Source: Anaerolineaceae bacterium (lineage in GTDB: Bacteria > Chloroflexota > Anaerolineae > Aggregatilineales > Phototrophicaceae). From it: a stretch of 64,000 nt of DNA. The translations under genes and the position numbers were made by a program. The stretch spans positions 1,984,001 to 2,048,000 of the forward strand of contig JACKCF010000001.1 in assembly GCA_020634165.1 (NCBI GenBank), written 5' to 3'. This document shows, in pieces, positions 53,792 to 62,515 of this stretch (its first letter is position 1; every line of letters begins with the position of its first letter). Below the pieces are notes generated by a model, which worked only from the letters and a program-made list of their open reading frames with translations, had not been told where the DNA came from and searched no databases.

Positions 53792-54853
53792 ATGCCCATT
53801 CTGACGTTTCTCAGCGAGGCCCAGGCCCTGCACAATCCGCCAGCGGAATACCTTCATGGCCATGCGGTCCCTTTTTTTGAGTCACCGCAACGGGCCGAAC
53901 GCATCGAATCAGCGTTGACAGCCGCCGGACTCATCGACAAACATGTGCCTGTTACGATGGATGCGCATATCATCGCTGAAACCCACGATCCGGCTATGGT
54001 CGATTACCTGCGCGATCTGTCCACAAACTCCCAGCAAATCATCCGCAATGATTTCGCCATATATGGCATGGCGGATACCCTCAAGGGCGATGAATACTAC
54101 TACGAGAGCATTTTTCCGGCGCAGATGATCGCCCCGCGTATCAGCGATCAAAAATCTTTCATTTACGACAACACCAGTCCGGTCGGGCAGGGCACGTGGA
54201 CCGCCGCGCTCAGTGCTGCGTCTGCCGCCTTTGCCGGGGCCGATGCTTTGCTGAACGGCGTGAATCAGGCATACGCCCTCTGCCGGCCACCTGGTCATCA
54301 CGCCGGTCGTGCCGCGATGGGCGGCTACTGCTACCTGAACAATGCTGCCATCGCCGCCAACAGCCTGAGAAACACAGGCTGCGTCGCCATCATCGATGTC
54401 GATTACCATCACGGCAATGGCACCCAGGACATTTTCTGGAACGATTCGCAGGTCTTGTACGTATCACTCCATGCCGACCCAGCCGTCGATTATCCTTACT
54501 ATACAGGCTATACCGACGAAAATACGCCTAGCAACCTGAACCTGCCGCTGCCGTTCGGCACAACCGAACAGGACTACCTGGGGGCTTTGGCGACCGCTTT
54601 TTCAGCAATTCAGTCGTTTGGGCCGATGTACCTGGTTGTCTCCCTTGGCTTCGATATCTACAAAGGCGATCCGATGGGCCGCTTTGCTATCGATGTGCCT
54701 TTCTTTGAGGAGCTTGGTGCGCGGCTGGCGGGCATCGGCCTGCCGACGCTCTATGTTCAGGAGGGCGGCTATAATATCGATCAACTGGGCAATATGGCTG
54801 TGAACTTCTTCAAAGGGGTAGAAAGAGGGCGAAATGCTGCATCCACTGGTTAG
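53792..54853 (+). CDS. HDAC-superfamily amidohydrolase, acetylpolyamine deacetylase-like
   Basis: This 353-residue protein has the histone-deacetylase fold. It has 'CRPPGHHAG' (H169-H170), the zinc ligands in 'DVDYHHGNGTQD' (D204, H206) and a later D-x4-D element (288-293). Sequences such as 'GYCYLNNAAIAA' and 'YPYYTGYTDE' are closer to acetylpolyamine amidohydrolases than to AcuC. It would remove acetyl groups from acetylated polyamines. The ATG at 53792 follows AGGAG at 7 bases. The gene overlaps the SET gene by 20 bases and is tail to tail with a spermidine/putrescine transporter, which supports a polyamine role. Confidence 0.9.
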   Translation: MPILTFLSEAQALHNPPAEYLHGHAVPFFESPQRAERIESALTAAGLIDKHVPVTMDAHIIAETHDPAMVDYLRDLSTNSQQIIRNDFAIYGMADTLKGDEYYYESIFPAQMIAPRISDQKSFIYDNTSPVGQGTWTAALSAASAAFAGADALLNGVNQAYALCRPPGHHAGRAAMGGYCYLNNAAIAANSLRNTGCVAIIDVDYHHGNGTQDIFWNDSQVLYVSLHADPAVDYPYYTGYTDENTPSNLNLPLPFGTTEQDYLGALATAFSAIQSFGPMYLVVSLGFDIYKGDPMGRFAIDVPFFEELGARLAGIGLPTLYVQEGGYNIDQLGNMAVNFFKGVERGRNAASTG

Positions 54854-55331
54854 GCTATACGACAATGATATGATCGAAGGTCGAGGACTGGTTGCAGCGG
54901 GCCTCATACATGCCAAAGAAGTGGTCAGTCGCCTGGAACCCAATCAGCCCATGTTTCTGATTGAAGATGTCATCACCTGGCCGGAGGAAGAGCAGGACGA
55001 CTTACTGCATTATGCCTATCAGTGTGATGAATCGCACGTTGTCAGCGAACAGGGCGACGAGCGCTTTATGAACCATTCCTGCGATCCGAATACCTGGTGG
55101 CTCGATGACGACACGATGATTGCTCGCCGCGACATCCAGTCCGGCGAAGAACTGACCTACGATTACGCCACGACCGAAATCGCGATTCCGTTTGAGATGA
55201 CCTGCCAGTGTGGTAGTCCCAATTGTCGCGGCATCGTGACCAACCACGATTACGAAGACAGAGCATGGCAGGCCCAGTACGGCAAGTACCTGCCGCGCCA
55301 CACCCTGGCCGCGATTCGTCAGCTAGGCTAG
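54834..55331 (+). CDS. SET-domain protein
   Basis: This 165-residue protein is a compact SET-domain lysine-methyltransferase-like protein. It has 'NHSCDPN' (80-86) and 'GEELTYDY' (104-111), the two parts of the SAM and catalytic pocket, and a post-SET cysteine set C124, C126, C131 ('CQCGSPNC') expected to bind zinc. Bacterial SET proteins are rare and their targets often unknown. The start overlaps the HDAC-like gene by 20 bases, implying co-expression. The target could be a ribosomal, nucleoid or other protein. Confidence 0.88.
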   Translation: MLHPLVRLYDNDMIEGRGLVAAGLIHAKEVVSRLEPNQPMFLIEDVITWPEEEQDDLLHYAYQCDESHVVSEQGDERFMNHSCDPNTWWLDDDTMIARRDIQSGEELTYDYATTEIAIPFEMTCQCGSPNCRGIVTNHDYEDRAWQAQYGKYLPRHTLAAIRQLG

Positions 55332-56461
55332 GCCGGAAGCACCTGCATATAATTTGTGCTCCAGGCCACATCGACTACCGTATTCAGCGGTAGGAACACA
55401 TTGTTCGCTGGGTCGGTGTTCTGGGAACGGACTGTCAGCTTCTGGTCATCATCCAGGGCCACAACATAGCGAATGTCTGTGCCAATATAGTGCACATCGA
55501 GGATGCGTCCCTGTAGCTGAATGCTATCAAGTGTGCCTGTGTCTGCGCCATTTTGTGATGCGCTGGTATGGGGCTTCAATTGAATCCGCTCCGGTCGGAC
55601 GGCAACCGTAATCGGACCATCCCCCGTCTGAATGTCATCGCTGTTCTTTACCACAACATCGGAGCCACCCAGGGCCACATGCAAGCCATCGGTCTTGTTC
55701 GCCAGGGGTTGCGCCTGTAAGAAGTTCGTTTCGCCAACGAACGCCGCCACAAAGCGATCAACAGGCTTCTCGTAAATCTCATCTGGACGACCAACCTGCA
55801 AGACGTTGCCCTCATTCATCACGGCGATCCGGTTGGCCATCGTCATGGCTTCTTCCTGATCGTGCGTCACGAAGATGAACGTAATCCCCAGTTCGCGTTG
55901 CAGCGATTTCAACTCAAGCTGCATTTGGCGCCGTAATTTCAGGTCCAAAGCGCCCATTGGCTCATCCAGCAGCAGCACCGATGGCCGCTTGACCAGTGCC
56001 CGTGCCAGTGCCACCCGCTGTTGCTGACCACCCGAAATTTCGCTCGGCTTGCGCTTGCCAATATTCGGGAGCTGGACCAGTTCCAGTGCTTCCTGCGCAC
56101 GTTTCTGGGCTTCCTTATTGGGGACGCCCTCCATCCGCAGCCCGAACATCACATTGTTCATGATGGTCATATGCGGGAACAGCGCATAATCCTGGAACAC
56201 CGTATTCACAGGCCGATGATAGGCTGGAACATCGCGCAGGCTTTGCCCATCGATCAGGATGTCGCCTGATGTCGGCTGTTCAAATCCCGCGATCAGCCGC
56301 AGCGTCGTCGATTTGCCGCAGCCACTAGGTCCCAGCAGTGCGAAGAATTCGCCACTGTAAATATCGAGGTTGATGTGATCAACCGCTCGAACGGCATTCT
56401 CGTTGCCTGGGGCATTGAACGCTTTGTACAGGTCAACCAGTTGAATTTTGATTCTGCTCAT
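55328..56461 (-). CDS. potA: Spermidine/putrescine ABC ATPase PotA
   Basis: This 377-residue ATPase has Walker A 'GPSGCGKST', signature 'ISGGQQQR', Walker B 'LLLDEPMGALD', and 'FVTHDQEEAMTMANRIAVM', followed by a TOBE-type C-terminal domain (about 290-377). I take the ATG at 56459-56461, preceded by GGAG; a frame 33 bases longer crosses a hairpin and is unlikely. Its stop overlaps the SET gene stop by 4 bases in convergent orientation. It is last in the potBCDA order. Confidence 0.92.
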   Translation of the reverse strand: MSRIKIQLVDLYKAFNAPGNENAVRAVDHINLDIYSGEFFALLGPSGCGKSTTLRLIAGFEQPTSGDILIDGQSLRDVPAYHRPVNTVFQDYALFPHMTIMNNVMFGLRMEGVPNKEAQKRAQEALELVQLPNIGKRKPSEISGGQQQRVALARALVKRPSVLLLDEPMGALDLKLRRQMQLELKSLQRELGITFIFVTHDQEEAMTMANRIAVMNEGNVLQVGRPDEIYEKPVDRFVAAFVGETNFLQAQPLANKTDGLHVALGGSDVVVKNSDDIQTGDGPITVAVRPERIQLKPHTSASQNGADTGTLDSIQLQGRILDVHYIGTDIRYVVALDDDQKLTVRSQNTDPANNVFLPLNTVVDVAWSTNYMQVLPA

Positions 56462-56477
56462 TCTGACTCCAGAAAGA

Positions 56478-56498
56478 GCAGGTGGGTTGTCCACCTGC
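56478..56498 (-). repeat. Intercistronic hairpin before potA
   Basis: A perfect 8-bp stem GCAGGTGG/CCACCTGC with a 5-base loop lies just upstream of the potA ribosome site. It could modulate potA translation or follow-through from potD. Confidence 0.6.
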
Positions 56499-56575
56499 CC
56501 AAAAACTCACTTTAAAATCTATCGCTGAAATAGATCGGCGATGGCTTTCTGGCTTGCTCTTATCCTTTGGTACAA

Positions 56576-56617
56576 GTCCCCTCACCTCACGGGGAGGGGA
56601 TTTAGGGGTGGGGTTTC
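56576..56617. repeat. Family B-like intergenic repeat, left half
   Basis: CCCCTCACCTCACGGGGAGG, then GGGGATTTAGGGGTGGGG, resembles the left half of the copy at 34818. It lies in the potD-potA gap. Confidence 0.5.
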
Positions 56618-56658
56618 AGCGGACTTTTTCGCCTCCGCAACCCGATTGGATAGAAAAT

Positions 56659-57741
56659 TTACCCACCGATGAAGATGAGAATCTCATCCCAGGCATCGTT
56701 ATAAACTTGCTCAACATCCGTCACATCAGCCAGGAAGTACAGGTTTTCCAGTGATTCCTCCGAGGGGAACAGGGCTGTGTTGTTCACGAGTTCCTCTGGA
56801 ATCAGACCGGAGTCAATCGCTGCCTGGTTGGGTGTCGCATAGAACGTATCGTTGACAATCTGCGCACTCACGACCGGATCGAGAATGTAATCCATAAAGA
56901 CCTCGGCCAATGCCAGATTCGGCGCACCCACCGGAACGACCATGAAGGTCATATCCACAATCGAGCCTTCTTCAGGGATGATATAGGCGTAGTCTTCGCA
57001 TTCGCAGTCCAGCATCAGTTGGTAAATATCGCCGCTGTATTCCAGTGCGATATCGACTTCGCCGCGTGCCAGCAGGGCATCACCATCGTCATCTGCTATC
57101 GAAACCACGTTGTCGCCATGCTCAAGCAGGAAATCAACGCCCTGGGCGATCTCATCGGCATCCATGCTGTTCGGATCGTAACCCAGCATCAGCAGCGCCA
57201 GACTCAGCATCGTGCGCGTATCATCAATCCATGACACGCGGCCATCCAGTTCAAAGACCTGCATCCAACTGGTGATCGGTTCCTCGACACTGGTCAGATC
57301 AACAGCGACGCCCGTTGTCCCCCATAGATAGGGCATACCGTACTCGTTTTCAGGATCAAAATCGTATCCGCGCCAACGCTCTGCCACATTGGCAAAGTTC
57401 GGAATATTGTCCTTGTTGATCGTTTCCAGCAGGCCATCGCGAATCATGATCGAGACGGCATACTCATTGGGGAACGTAATATCATAGCCAGGGTTACCCT
57501 GGCGCAACCGCGCGATCACAGCCTCGTTGGATTCGAATACATCATAGGTGACGGTCACACCGCACAGTTCTTCAAAATTTGCGACAGTATCCTCACCGAT
57601 ATAAGTCGCCCAGTTATACACATTCAGCGTCTGGCCTTCATAGCCTTCCGGGCACGTCCAGGCGATATCCTCAATCGATTGGGCGGCGGCTGTGCTCACT
57701 AGCAGGGCAGCCACCAGAACGGCAAAAAGAGCTTTCTTCAT
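56659..57741 (-). CDS. potD: Spermidine/putrescine-binding protein PotD
   Basis: This 360-residue exported protein has a short signal peptide (cleavage near 'TAAAQ'). The PotD/PotF-type 'LNVYNWATYIGEDTVANFEELCGV' start, 'YDITFPNEYAVSIMI', and a C-terminal 'ALFPSEESLENLYFL' are present. Polyamine binders use acidic residues and Trp in the cleft, and W-rich segments such as 'PYLWGTTGVAVD' are seen. It follows the two permease genes. A 198-base gap with two hairpin or repeat elements separates it from potA. Confidence 0.92.
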   Translation of the reverse strand: MKKALFAVLVAALLVSTAAAQSIEDIAWTCPEGYEGQTLNVYNWATYIGEDTVANFEELCGVTVTYDVFESNEAVIARLRQGNPGYDITFPNEYAVSIMIRDGLLETINKDNIPNFANVAERWRGYDFDPENEYGMPYLWGTTGVAVDLTSVEEPITSWMQVFELDGRVSWIDDTRTMLSLALLMLGYDPNSMDADEIAQGVDFLLEHGDNVVSIADDDGDALLARGEVDIALEYSGDIYQLMLDCECEDYAYIIPEEGSIVDMTFMVVPVGAPNLALAEVFMDYILDPVVSAQIVNDTFYATPNQAAIDSGLIPEELVNNTALFPSEESLENLYFLADVTDVEQVYNDAWDEILIFIGG

Positions 57742-57803
57742 GATTGGTTTTCCTCTCTAAAACACGTGGTAGGACAGGATTAGATCAAGGCACTAAAGGA
57801 GCT

Positions 57804-58739
57804 TTAGCGCTTGGAAAATTGCGATTGCATCCCTAGCGAGATGACGACCAGCACCGTCGACGCCACCAGCATCAGCGTCGAAAGGGCGTTGATCTCTGGC
57901 GTAACCGATGTTTTCAGCATGCCGTACACAAAGATCGACAATGTCGTCGTACCAACGCCATTGTTGAAAAACGTGACAACATAGTCATCCAGCGATAAGG
58001 TGAAGGCCAGCAGCCAGCCAGCGATAATCCCTGGCAAAATCTGTGGGAACGTAATGCGCCAGAACGTTTGCCAGCCATTTGCGCCCAGGTCATAGGCCGC
58101 TTCTTCCAGACGGGGATTCATATGCGCCAGCCGTGCCCGTACCACCACCGCCACATAGGAGATGTTGAACGCCACGTGGCCCACAATAATCGTGCCGAAG
58201 CCGTAATTCGCGCCCAGGCCCAACAGGTTGTTGATGAAGCCGAAGGCGATCATGAAGAACATCGCCAGCGATACACCCTGAGTGATGTCAGGTATCACCA
58301 GCGGAATATAGAGAAGGCCATCCAACAACCGCCTGCCAGGATAATGGCCACGAGCCAGACTCAGGGCAACCATCGTGCCAATAATCGTGGCGATGATGCC
58401 CGCCACCACGCTGACGAACAGGCTGTTGCCAACCGCATGCAGCATCAGCTCAGTGGAAAACCGTGCTTCAGTGCCGATGATATTGTTGAAGATATTGCCG
58501 TACCACTGGCCCGTAAAACCTTGCCACTGGTTCACAGCTCGCGAATCGTTGAAGGAAAACACCACTAGCAGCACAATCGGCAGCCACAGGAAAATCATGC
58601 CGCCATAGGCGATAGCTTTATAACCAACCTGTGCCGCCCCTCGCAGGAACCGTCCGCGATCATGCCGATTAATCGGCAGGGAAATCTCACTTGTATGTGG
58701 TGAACGGACAAAAGGACCAGTCAGCGCTTTATTGGCCAT
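57804..58739 (-). CDS. potC: Spermidine/putrescine ABC permease PotC
   Basis: This 311-residue permease has an unusual 40-residue N-terminal cytoplasmic tail, six membrane segments, and the coupling loop 'EEAAYDLGANGWQTFWRITFPQ'. The ATG at 58739 overlaps the potB stop by 11 bases; the longer GTG start has less support. The N-tail is longer than in Escherichia coli PotC and contains no motif I recognise. Confidence 0.92.
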   Translation of the reverse strand: MANKALTGPFVRSPHTSEISLPINRHDRGRFLRGAAQVGYKAIAYGGMIFLWLPIVLLVVFSFNDSRAVNQWQGFTGQWYGNIFNNIIGTEARFSTELMLHAVGNSLFVSVVAGIIATIIGTMVALSLARGHYPGRRLLDGLLYIPLVIPDITQGVSLAMFFMIAFGFINNLLGLGANYGFGTIIVGHVAFNISYVAVVVRARLAHMNPRLEEAAYDLGANGWQTFWRITFPQILPGIIAGWLLAFTLSLDDYVVTFFNNGVGTTTLSIFVYGMLKTSVTPEINALSTLMLVASTVLVVISLGMQSQFSKR

Positions 58740-59601
58740 TTTTCCCACCTTTCCGGGTGACGAACCAGGTATAGATCATCAGAGTAAGCATCACAGAACC
58801 CAGCAGCACCGTCGAGAGCGCTGCACCCAACGGCAAATTGCCGTTGCCGCTGTACTGCCGTTGGATCAGATTCCCGATCATCAGCCCCTCGACGCCGCCC
58901 AGCAAGTCGGGCGTGACGAAGGCACCAATCGCCGGAATAAACACCAGCACGCTGCCAGCGATTACACCCGGCATCGTCAGTGGCAGTACAATTCGCCAGA
59001 AGGTATGCCAGTCATTTGCACCCAGGTCACGCGCCGCCTCCACCAGCCGACGGTCAAGCCGTTCGACTGATGCGTAGATCGGCAGCACCATGTACGGCAA
59101 AAAGCCATACACCAGCCCCAGGATGACTGCAAACTCAGTGTTCAGGAAAGGGATAGGATCATCGATCAGGCCCGTACCCATCAGCATGCCATTGATCGGG
59201 CCTTCCAGGCCGAGCAGCACACGCAGGGCATAAGTCCGTACCAGAAAATTGGTCCAGAAGGGCAGGATCACCAGGAACAACACAAAGCCGCGCGTAAAAG
59301 CATGCTTACGTGTGCTGATGAAGAATGCCATCGGGTACCCGACCAGAAGGCATATCAGAGTCGTTTTTCCCGCGATAAATACCGAGCGCGCGAATACGCT
59401 GCTGAAGGTAGTAAATACGCGGTCGTAATGTTCAAGTGTGAATGGGAGGGTAGGTGTACCACCGGTTCCACGTGTCAGAAAACTGATGACGAACACGAGA
59501 AAAAGCGGTACGACAAAGAAGAGGGCAAGCCATCCAATAGCCGGTGCGGCTAACAACAGCTCATTGTGGCGACGTACGCGCGACGTCAACCACACTGCCA
59601 A
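58729..59601 (-). CDS. potB: Spermidine/putrescine ABC permease PotB
   Basis: This 290-residue permease starts with a short basic tail and has the PotB-type 'FILVILPFWTNFLVRTYALRVLLG' region (here 'VLFLVILPFWTNFLVRTYA'), and the coupling loop 'EAARDLGANDWHTFWRIVLP'. It is the first gene of the potBCDA operon. The region upstream, 59602-59944, contains repeats that may hold its operator. Confidence 0.92.
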   Translation of the reverse strand: MAVWLTSRVRRHNELLLAAPAIGWLALFFVVPLFLVFVISFLTRGTGGTPTLPFTLEHYDRVFTTFSSVFARSVFIAGKTTLICLLVGYPMAFFISTRKHAFTRGFVLFLVILPFWTNFLVRTYALRVLLGLEGPINGMLMGTGLIDDPIPFLNTEFAVILGLVYGFLPYMVLPIYASVERLDRRLVEAARDLGANDWHTFWRIVLPLTMPGVIAGSVLVFIPAIGAFVTPDLLGGVEGLMIGNLIQRQYSGNGNLPLGAALSTVLLGSVMLTLMIYTWFVTRKGGKNGQ

Positions 59602-59763
59602 GGTACACCGTCCTGTATCTTATCAAAAATCAACTGGGTCGAATAAAACATCATGAGTGCTTTCTCCGGCGCTAGCCAACAATCTGAGGGACGAATGTCA
59701 CCTTTTGAATTGTCCGCGAATTATATATCGCAGAATTTCGTTCCACTATCATGAATTTCTAAT

Positions 59764-59789
59764 AGCATGTCACTGATCTGTAACATGCT
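59764..59789. promoter_or_regulatory. Inverted repeat with direct-repeat core upstream of potB
   Basis: The arms AGCATGT and ACATGCT, 12 bases apart, enclose CACTGATCTGTA. The 15-mer TCACTGATCTGTAAC at 59770-59784 recurs at 59827-59841, 57 bases away. It is a candidate operator for potB or for the divergent methyltransferase gene. I see nothing else in this 343-base gap. Confidence 0.45.
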
Positions 59790-59826
59790 CATTTCTCCCA
59801 GGCCAGCAGCGAGTACAGGCGCGCTT

Positions 59827-59841
59827 TCACTGATCTGTAAC
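59827..59841. repeat. Second copy of the 15-mer TCACTGATCTGTAAC
   Basis: This is an exact repeat of 59770-59784. The 57-base spacing is close to a whole number of helix turns (5.4), which is not decisive. Confidence 0.5.
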
Positions 59842-59944
59842 GTCGCTGACACAAGCCTGAAAAAACCACGCGCTAAAATCCAGTCAGATAGCATCGATAA
59901 CAAGACCCTTCTAGCATCTAACCCTTAAACGAATGTGACCCAAC

Positions 59945-60730
59945 ATGGCAGAATTTAACGAGGTGTACCAGCGGGCGCTTTACTATGACATCGTGTTCAA
60001 CCGCGATGTATCTGGCGAGGTTGATTTCATCATTGAAGTTTACAGGCGCTTCCACGATGGTCAGATGCCCACCTCACTATTGGACCTGGCCTGCGGACCT
60101 GGCTATCACGCCCGCGATTTTGCTCGGCGTGGCCTGCGCGCGGTCGGCCTGGACCTGCGTCAGGAAATGCTTGTTTTGGCTCAGGAAGCGGCTGAGCGCG
60201 ATAATGTTCATGTCGAATGGATTGCTGCCGACATGCGCCATCTGAAGATGGACACACCAGTCGATATTGCCATCAACGTCTTCGATGGCATCGACTGCCT
60301 GCTGACCAATGACGACCTCATTGCCCATCTGGATGCCATAGCCGCCAATCTGACGTCCGGTGGCCTTTATCTGATTGATGTCACCCATCCACAATTTGCA
60401 ACACTCGGCCATTACGCGCCGTTCCACTACAGTGGCTCGCGTGATGGCGTATCAGTAGACATCACCTGGAAGGGCGAATCATCACAAATTGACCCGCTGG
60501 CAGGCATTGCATCGACCGAAGTCGAAATGCGTATCCACGACAACGGCCATGAACAGCGCTTGATTGATGTCGCTCAGGAACGCTTCTTGACAGCCCAAGA
60601 GATCACCTTGCTCGCCCGATGCTCAGGCAAACTCTCGCCAGTTGCATGGTACGGCGGCTACAATCTCAATCTGCCATTTAACAACTCGCCCGATGCCAGG
60701 CAAATGATCGGCATTTTGCAAAAGATGTAG
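59945..60730 (+). CDS. SAM-dependent methyltransferase
   Basis: This 261-residue class-I methyltransferase has motif I 'LLDLACGPGYHA' (45-56), the acidic end of strand beta2 in 'VGLDLRQEML', and 'IAADMRHLKM' as motif for adenine contact. The sequence 'INVFDGIDCLLTNDDL' matches the middle motif of ubiE/type-11-like enzymes. The substrate is unknown. The ribosome site is weak. It stands alone between the potB promoter region and a two-component system. Confidence 0.88.
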   Translation: MAEFNEVYQRALYYDIVFNRDVSGEVDFIIEVYRRFHDGQMPTSLLDLACGPGYHARDFARRGLRAVGLDLRQEMLVLAQEAAERDNVHVEWIAADMRHLKMDTPVDIAINVFDGIDCLLTNDDLIAHLDAIAANLTSGGLYLIDVTHPQFATLGHYAPFHYSGSRDGVSVDITWKGESSQIDPLAGIASTEVEMRIHDNGHEQRLIDVAQERFLTAQEITLLARCSGKLSPVAWYGGYNLNLPFNNSPDARQMIGILQKM

Positions 60731-60844
60731 CGGGGAATTTCTTCGGGCAGGTACGACCTGGACAGTGCAATCGGCAGTGATGGCAGGTATGCTTGAGTCA
60801 TATACACCTAGCTGTCAGATCAGGCATCTGTTTAGGATGTAACT

Positions 60845-61558
60845 ATGGATACAAGGCCTCGAATACTCCTTGTTGATGATGAGCAGGCCATCACCGAAAA
60901 TCTCGCGCCCTTATTAGAGCGCTCTGGCTATCAGGTTCTTGTCGCTGCCAATGGCGGTGCCGCCCTGCGTGATGTGACCAGCTTCACGCCCGACCTCATC
61001 GTAACCGACATCATCATGCCCATGATGGATGGTCGTGAACTGCTGCGGCGGTTGCGGCAGGCGGATAATTGGACGCCCGTTATTCTGTTGACCCAGGTCG
61101 GGTCCTCTACCGAGCGGGCAATGGCGTTGGAAGAAGGTGCCGATGATTACATCAACAAGCCCTTCGATCCGCATGAGTTGATCGCCCGTATTCGTAGCGT
61201 GCTGCGGCGCGTACAGGTGGGTAAGCCGCCGCTGACGGCTGCGCAGCGGCTCGCCAGCGGTGACATTCTATTAGAGCGCGCCGCTCGGCGGGTCAAGTTC
61301 AAAAACAGGGTCATCAGCCTGACGCCCAAATCTGTCGCGCTGCTGGAATACCTGATGACGCATGCCGATGAACTCGTCAGTCGGGATCGCTTACTCGATG
61401 TGGTATGGGGTTGGGATTATCCGGCAGGCTTGCGCGCCGTAGATACACGTATTGCTGAAATTCGTAAGGCCATTGATGATGACGCCGCCAAGCCAACCTA
61501 TATTGAAACCATCCCCGGTCAGGGGTATCGGTTCATCAACACCGTGGAGGCTGTCTAG
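60845..61558 (+). CDS. OmpR-family response regulator
   Basis: This 237-residue regulator has a receiver domain with D11-D12, phospho-acceptor D55 ('LIVTDIIMP') and K105 ('YINKPF'), and a winged-helix output domain ('LTPKSVALLEYLMTHADELVSR', 'DTRIAEIRKAI'). The ATG follows TTTAGGA. Its stop TAG overlaps the GTG start of the kinase gene, so the pair is translationally coupled. Confidence 0.95.
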   Translation: MDTRPRILLVDDEQAITENLAPLLERSGYQVLVAANGGAALRDVTSFTPDLIVTDIIMPMMDGRELLRRLRQADNWTPVILLTQVGSSTERAMALEEGADDYINKPFDPHELIARIRSVLRRVQVGKPPLTAAQRLASGDILLERAARRVKFKNRVISLTPKSVALLEYLMTHADELVSRDRLLDVVWGWDYPAGLRAVDTRIAEIRKAIDDDAAKPTYIETIPGQGYRFINTVEAV

Positions 61559-62346
61559 TGAGATGGCTGATAACGGCGCTGGCGGCAGTTGGTTCGTTCG
61601 TCGCTACCAGGAAGTGGATGGCAATGATTCGCGCGCAGGCATTTGAAGAAGCTCAGGAAGAAGCATCGCTGGAAAAAGTTCGCTTCCTCCAGCGGCTGGA
61701 CCATGAACTCAAGAACCCCCTCGCCGCCATGCAAATTGCGCTGGCCAACCTGGAAGAAGCCCAGGATGCCGATAAACGCAGCGAAATCCGTTCCAGCATG
61801 CGCAGCCAGCTTCTCAGGATGAGCTACCTGTTGGGTGATCTGCGCAAGCTGGCCTCACTCGGCAAAGGCGAAATTGAGCGTGTTCCCGTCACCGTCACCG
61901 ACCTGCTCGACGACCTGGAATTGATCTTCCGCGATAGCGATGCTTTTCAACAGCGCCGCTACGTTTCGGATTTCGACCTCGATTCGTCCCTCATCCTGAT
62001 TGGTGACCGCGACCTGCTGCAATTAGCCTTCCACAACGTCATCGACAACGCCCTTAAATTCACCAAAGCGGGCGATAAGATCGGACTGACGGCTTACACG
62101 GACGACGAAGAACTCGTTATCGAAGTCCGCGACACAGGTCGCGGCATTCCCCCACACGATATTCCACATGTCTGGGAAGACCTCTACCGCAGTTCGGATG
62201 TTCACGGCATACCTGGCAGCGGGGTCGGCTTGGCGATGGTCAAAGGCATCATCGAACAGCACGACGGAAGTGTCGACATTGATAGCACCTACGGTGCGGG
62301 TACCATCGTCACTCTGCGCCTGCCAATCAGATACGGAACCGAATAG
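61558..62346 (+). CDS. Small sensor histidine kinase
   Basis: This 262-residue kinase starts at GTG within TAGTG. It has one N-terminal hydrophobic segment (about 3-16), a short coiled linker, HisKA with H49 in 'LDHELKNPLAAM', and an HATPase domain with 'NVIDNALKF', 'DTGRGIP' and 'GSGVGLAMVKG'. It has no outside sensor domain, so the signal must come from the membrane, the linker or a partner protein. Confidence 0.93.
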   Translation: MRWLITALAAVGSFVATRKWMAMIRAQAFEEAQEEASLEKVRFLQRLDHELKNPLAAMQIALANLEEAQDADKRSEIRSSMRSQLLRMSYLLGDLRKLASLGKGEIERVPVTVTDLLDDLELIFRDSDAFQQRRYVSDFDLDSSLILIGDRDLLQLAFHNVIDNALKFTKAGDKIGLTAYTDDEELVIEVRDTGRGIPPHDIPHVWEDLYRSSDVHGIPGSGVGLAMVKGIIEQHDGSVDIDSTYGAGTIVTLRLPIRYGTE

Positions 62347-62368
62347 TAACTAAACAGTGCCTTCCACA

Positions 62369-62515
62369 AGCTTAGGACGTGTTGCCATTTGGTTTTGGGA
62401 GCATTTTTGTAGGGGTTGGGCATGCCCAACCCTGGGCAAGACATGTCTTGCCCCTACCTCCGTGCGCTCTTATTCGGTCTTGGACCCAATATATGGCAAG
62501 TGCCAACAGAACCTA
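62369..62515 (+). repeat. Family A dispersed repeat, full copy
   Basis: This is about 150 bases matching the reverse complement of 37688-37838. It contains a nested palindrome GTTGGGCATGCCCAAC and the core GGGCAAGACATGTCTTGCCC. Its right end runs into the stop codon of the SDR gene. Confidence 0.8.
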
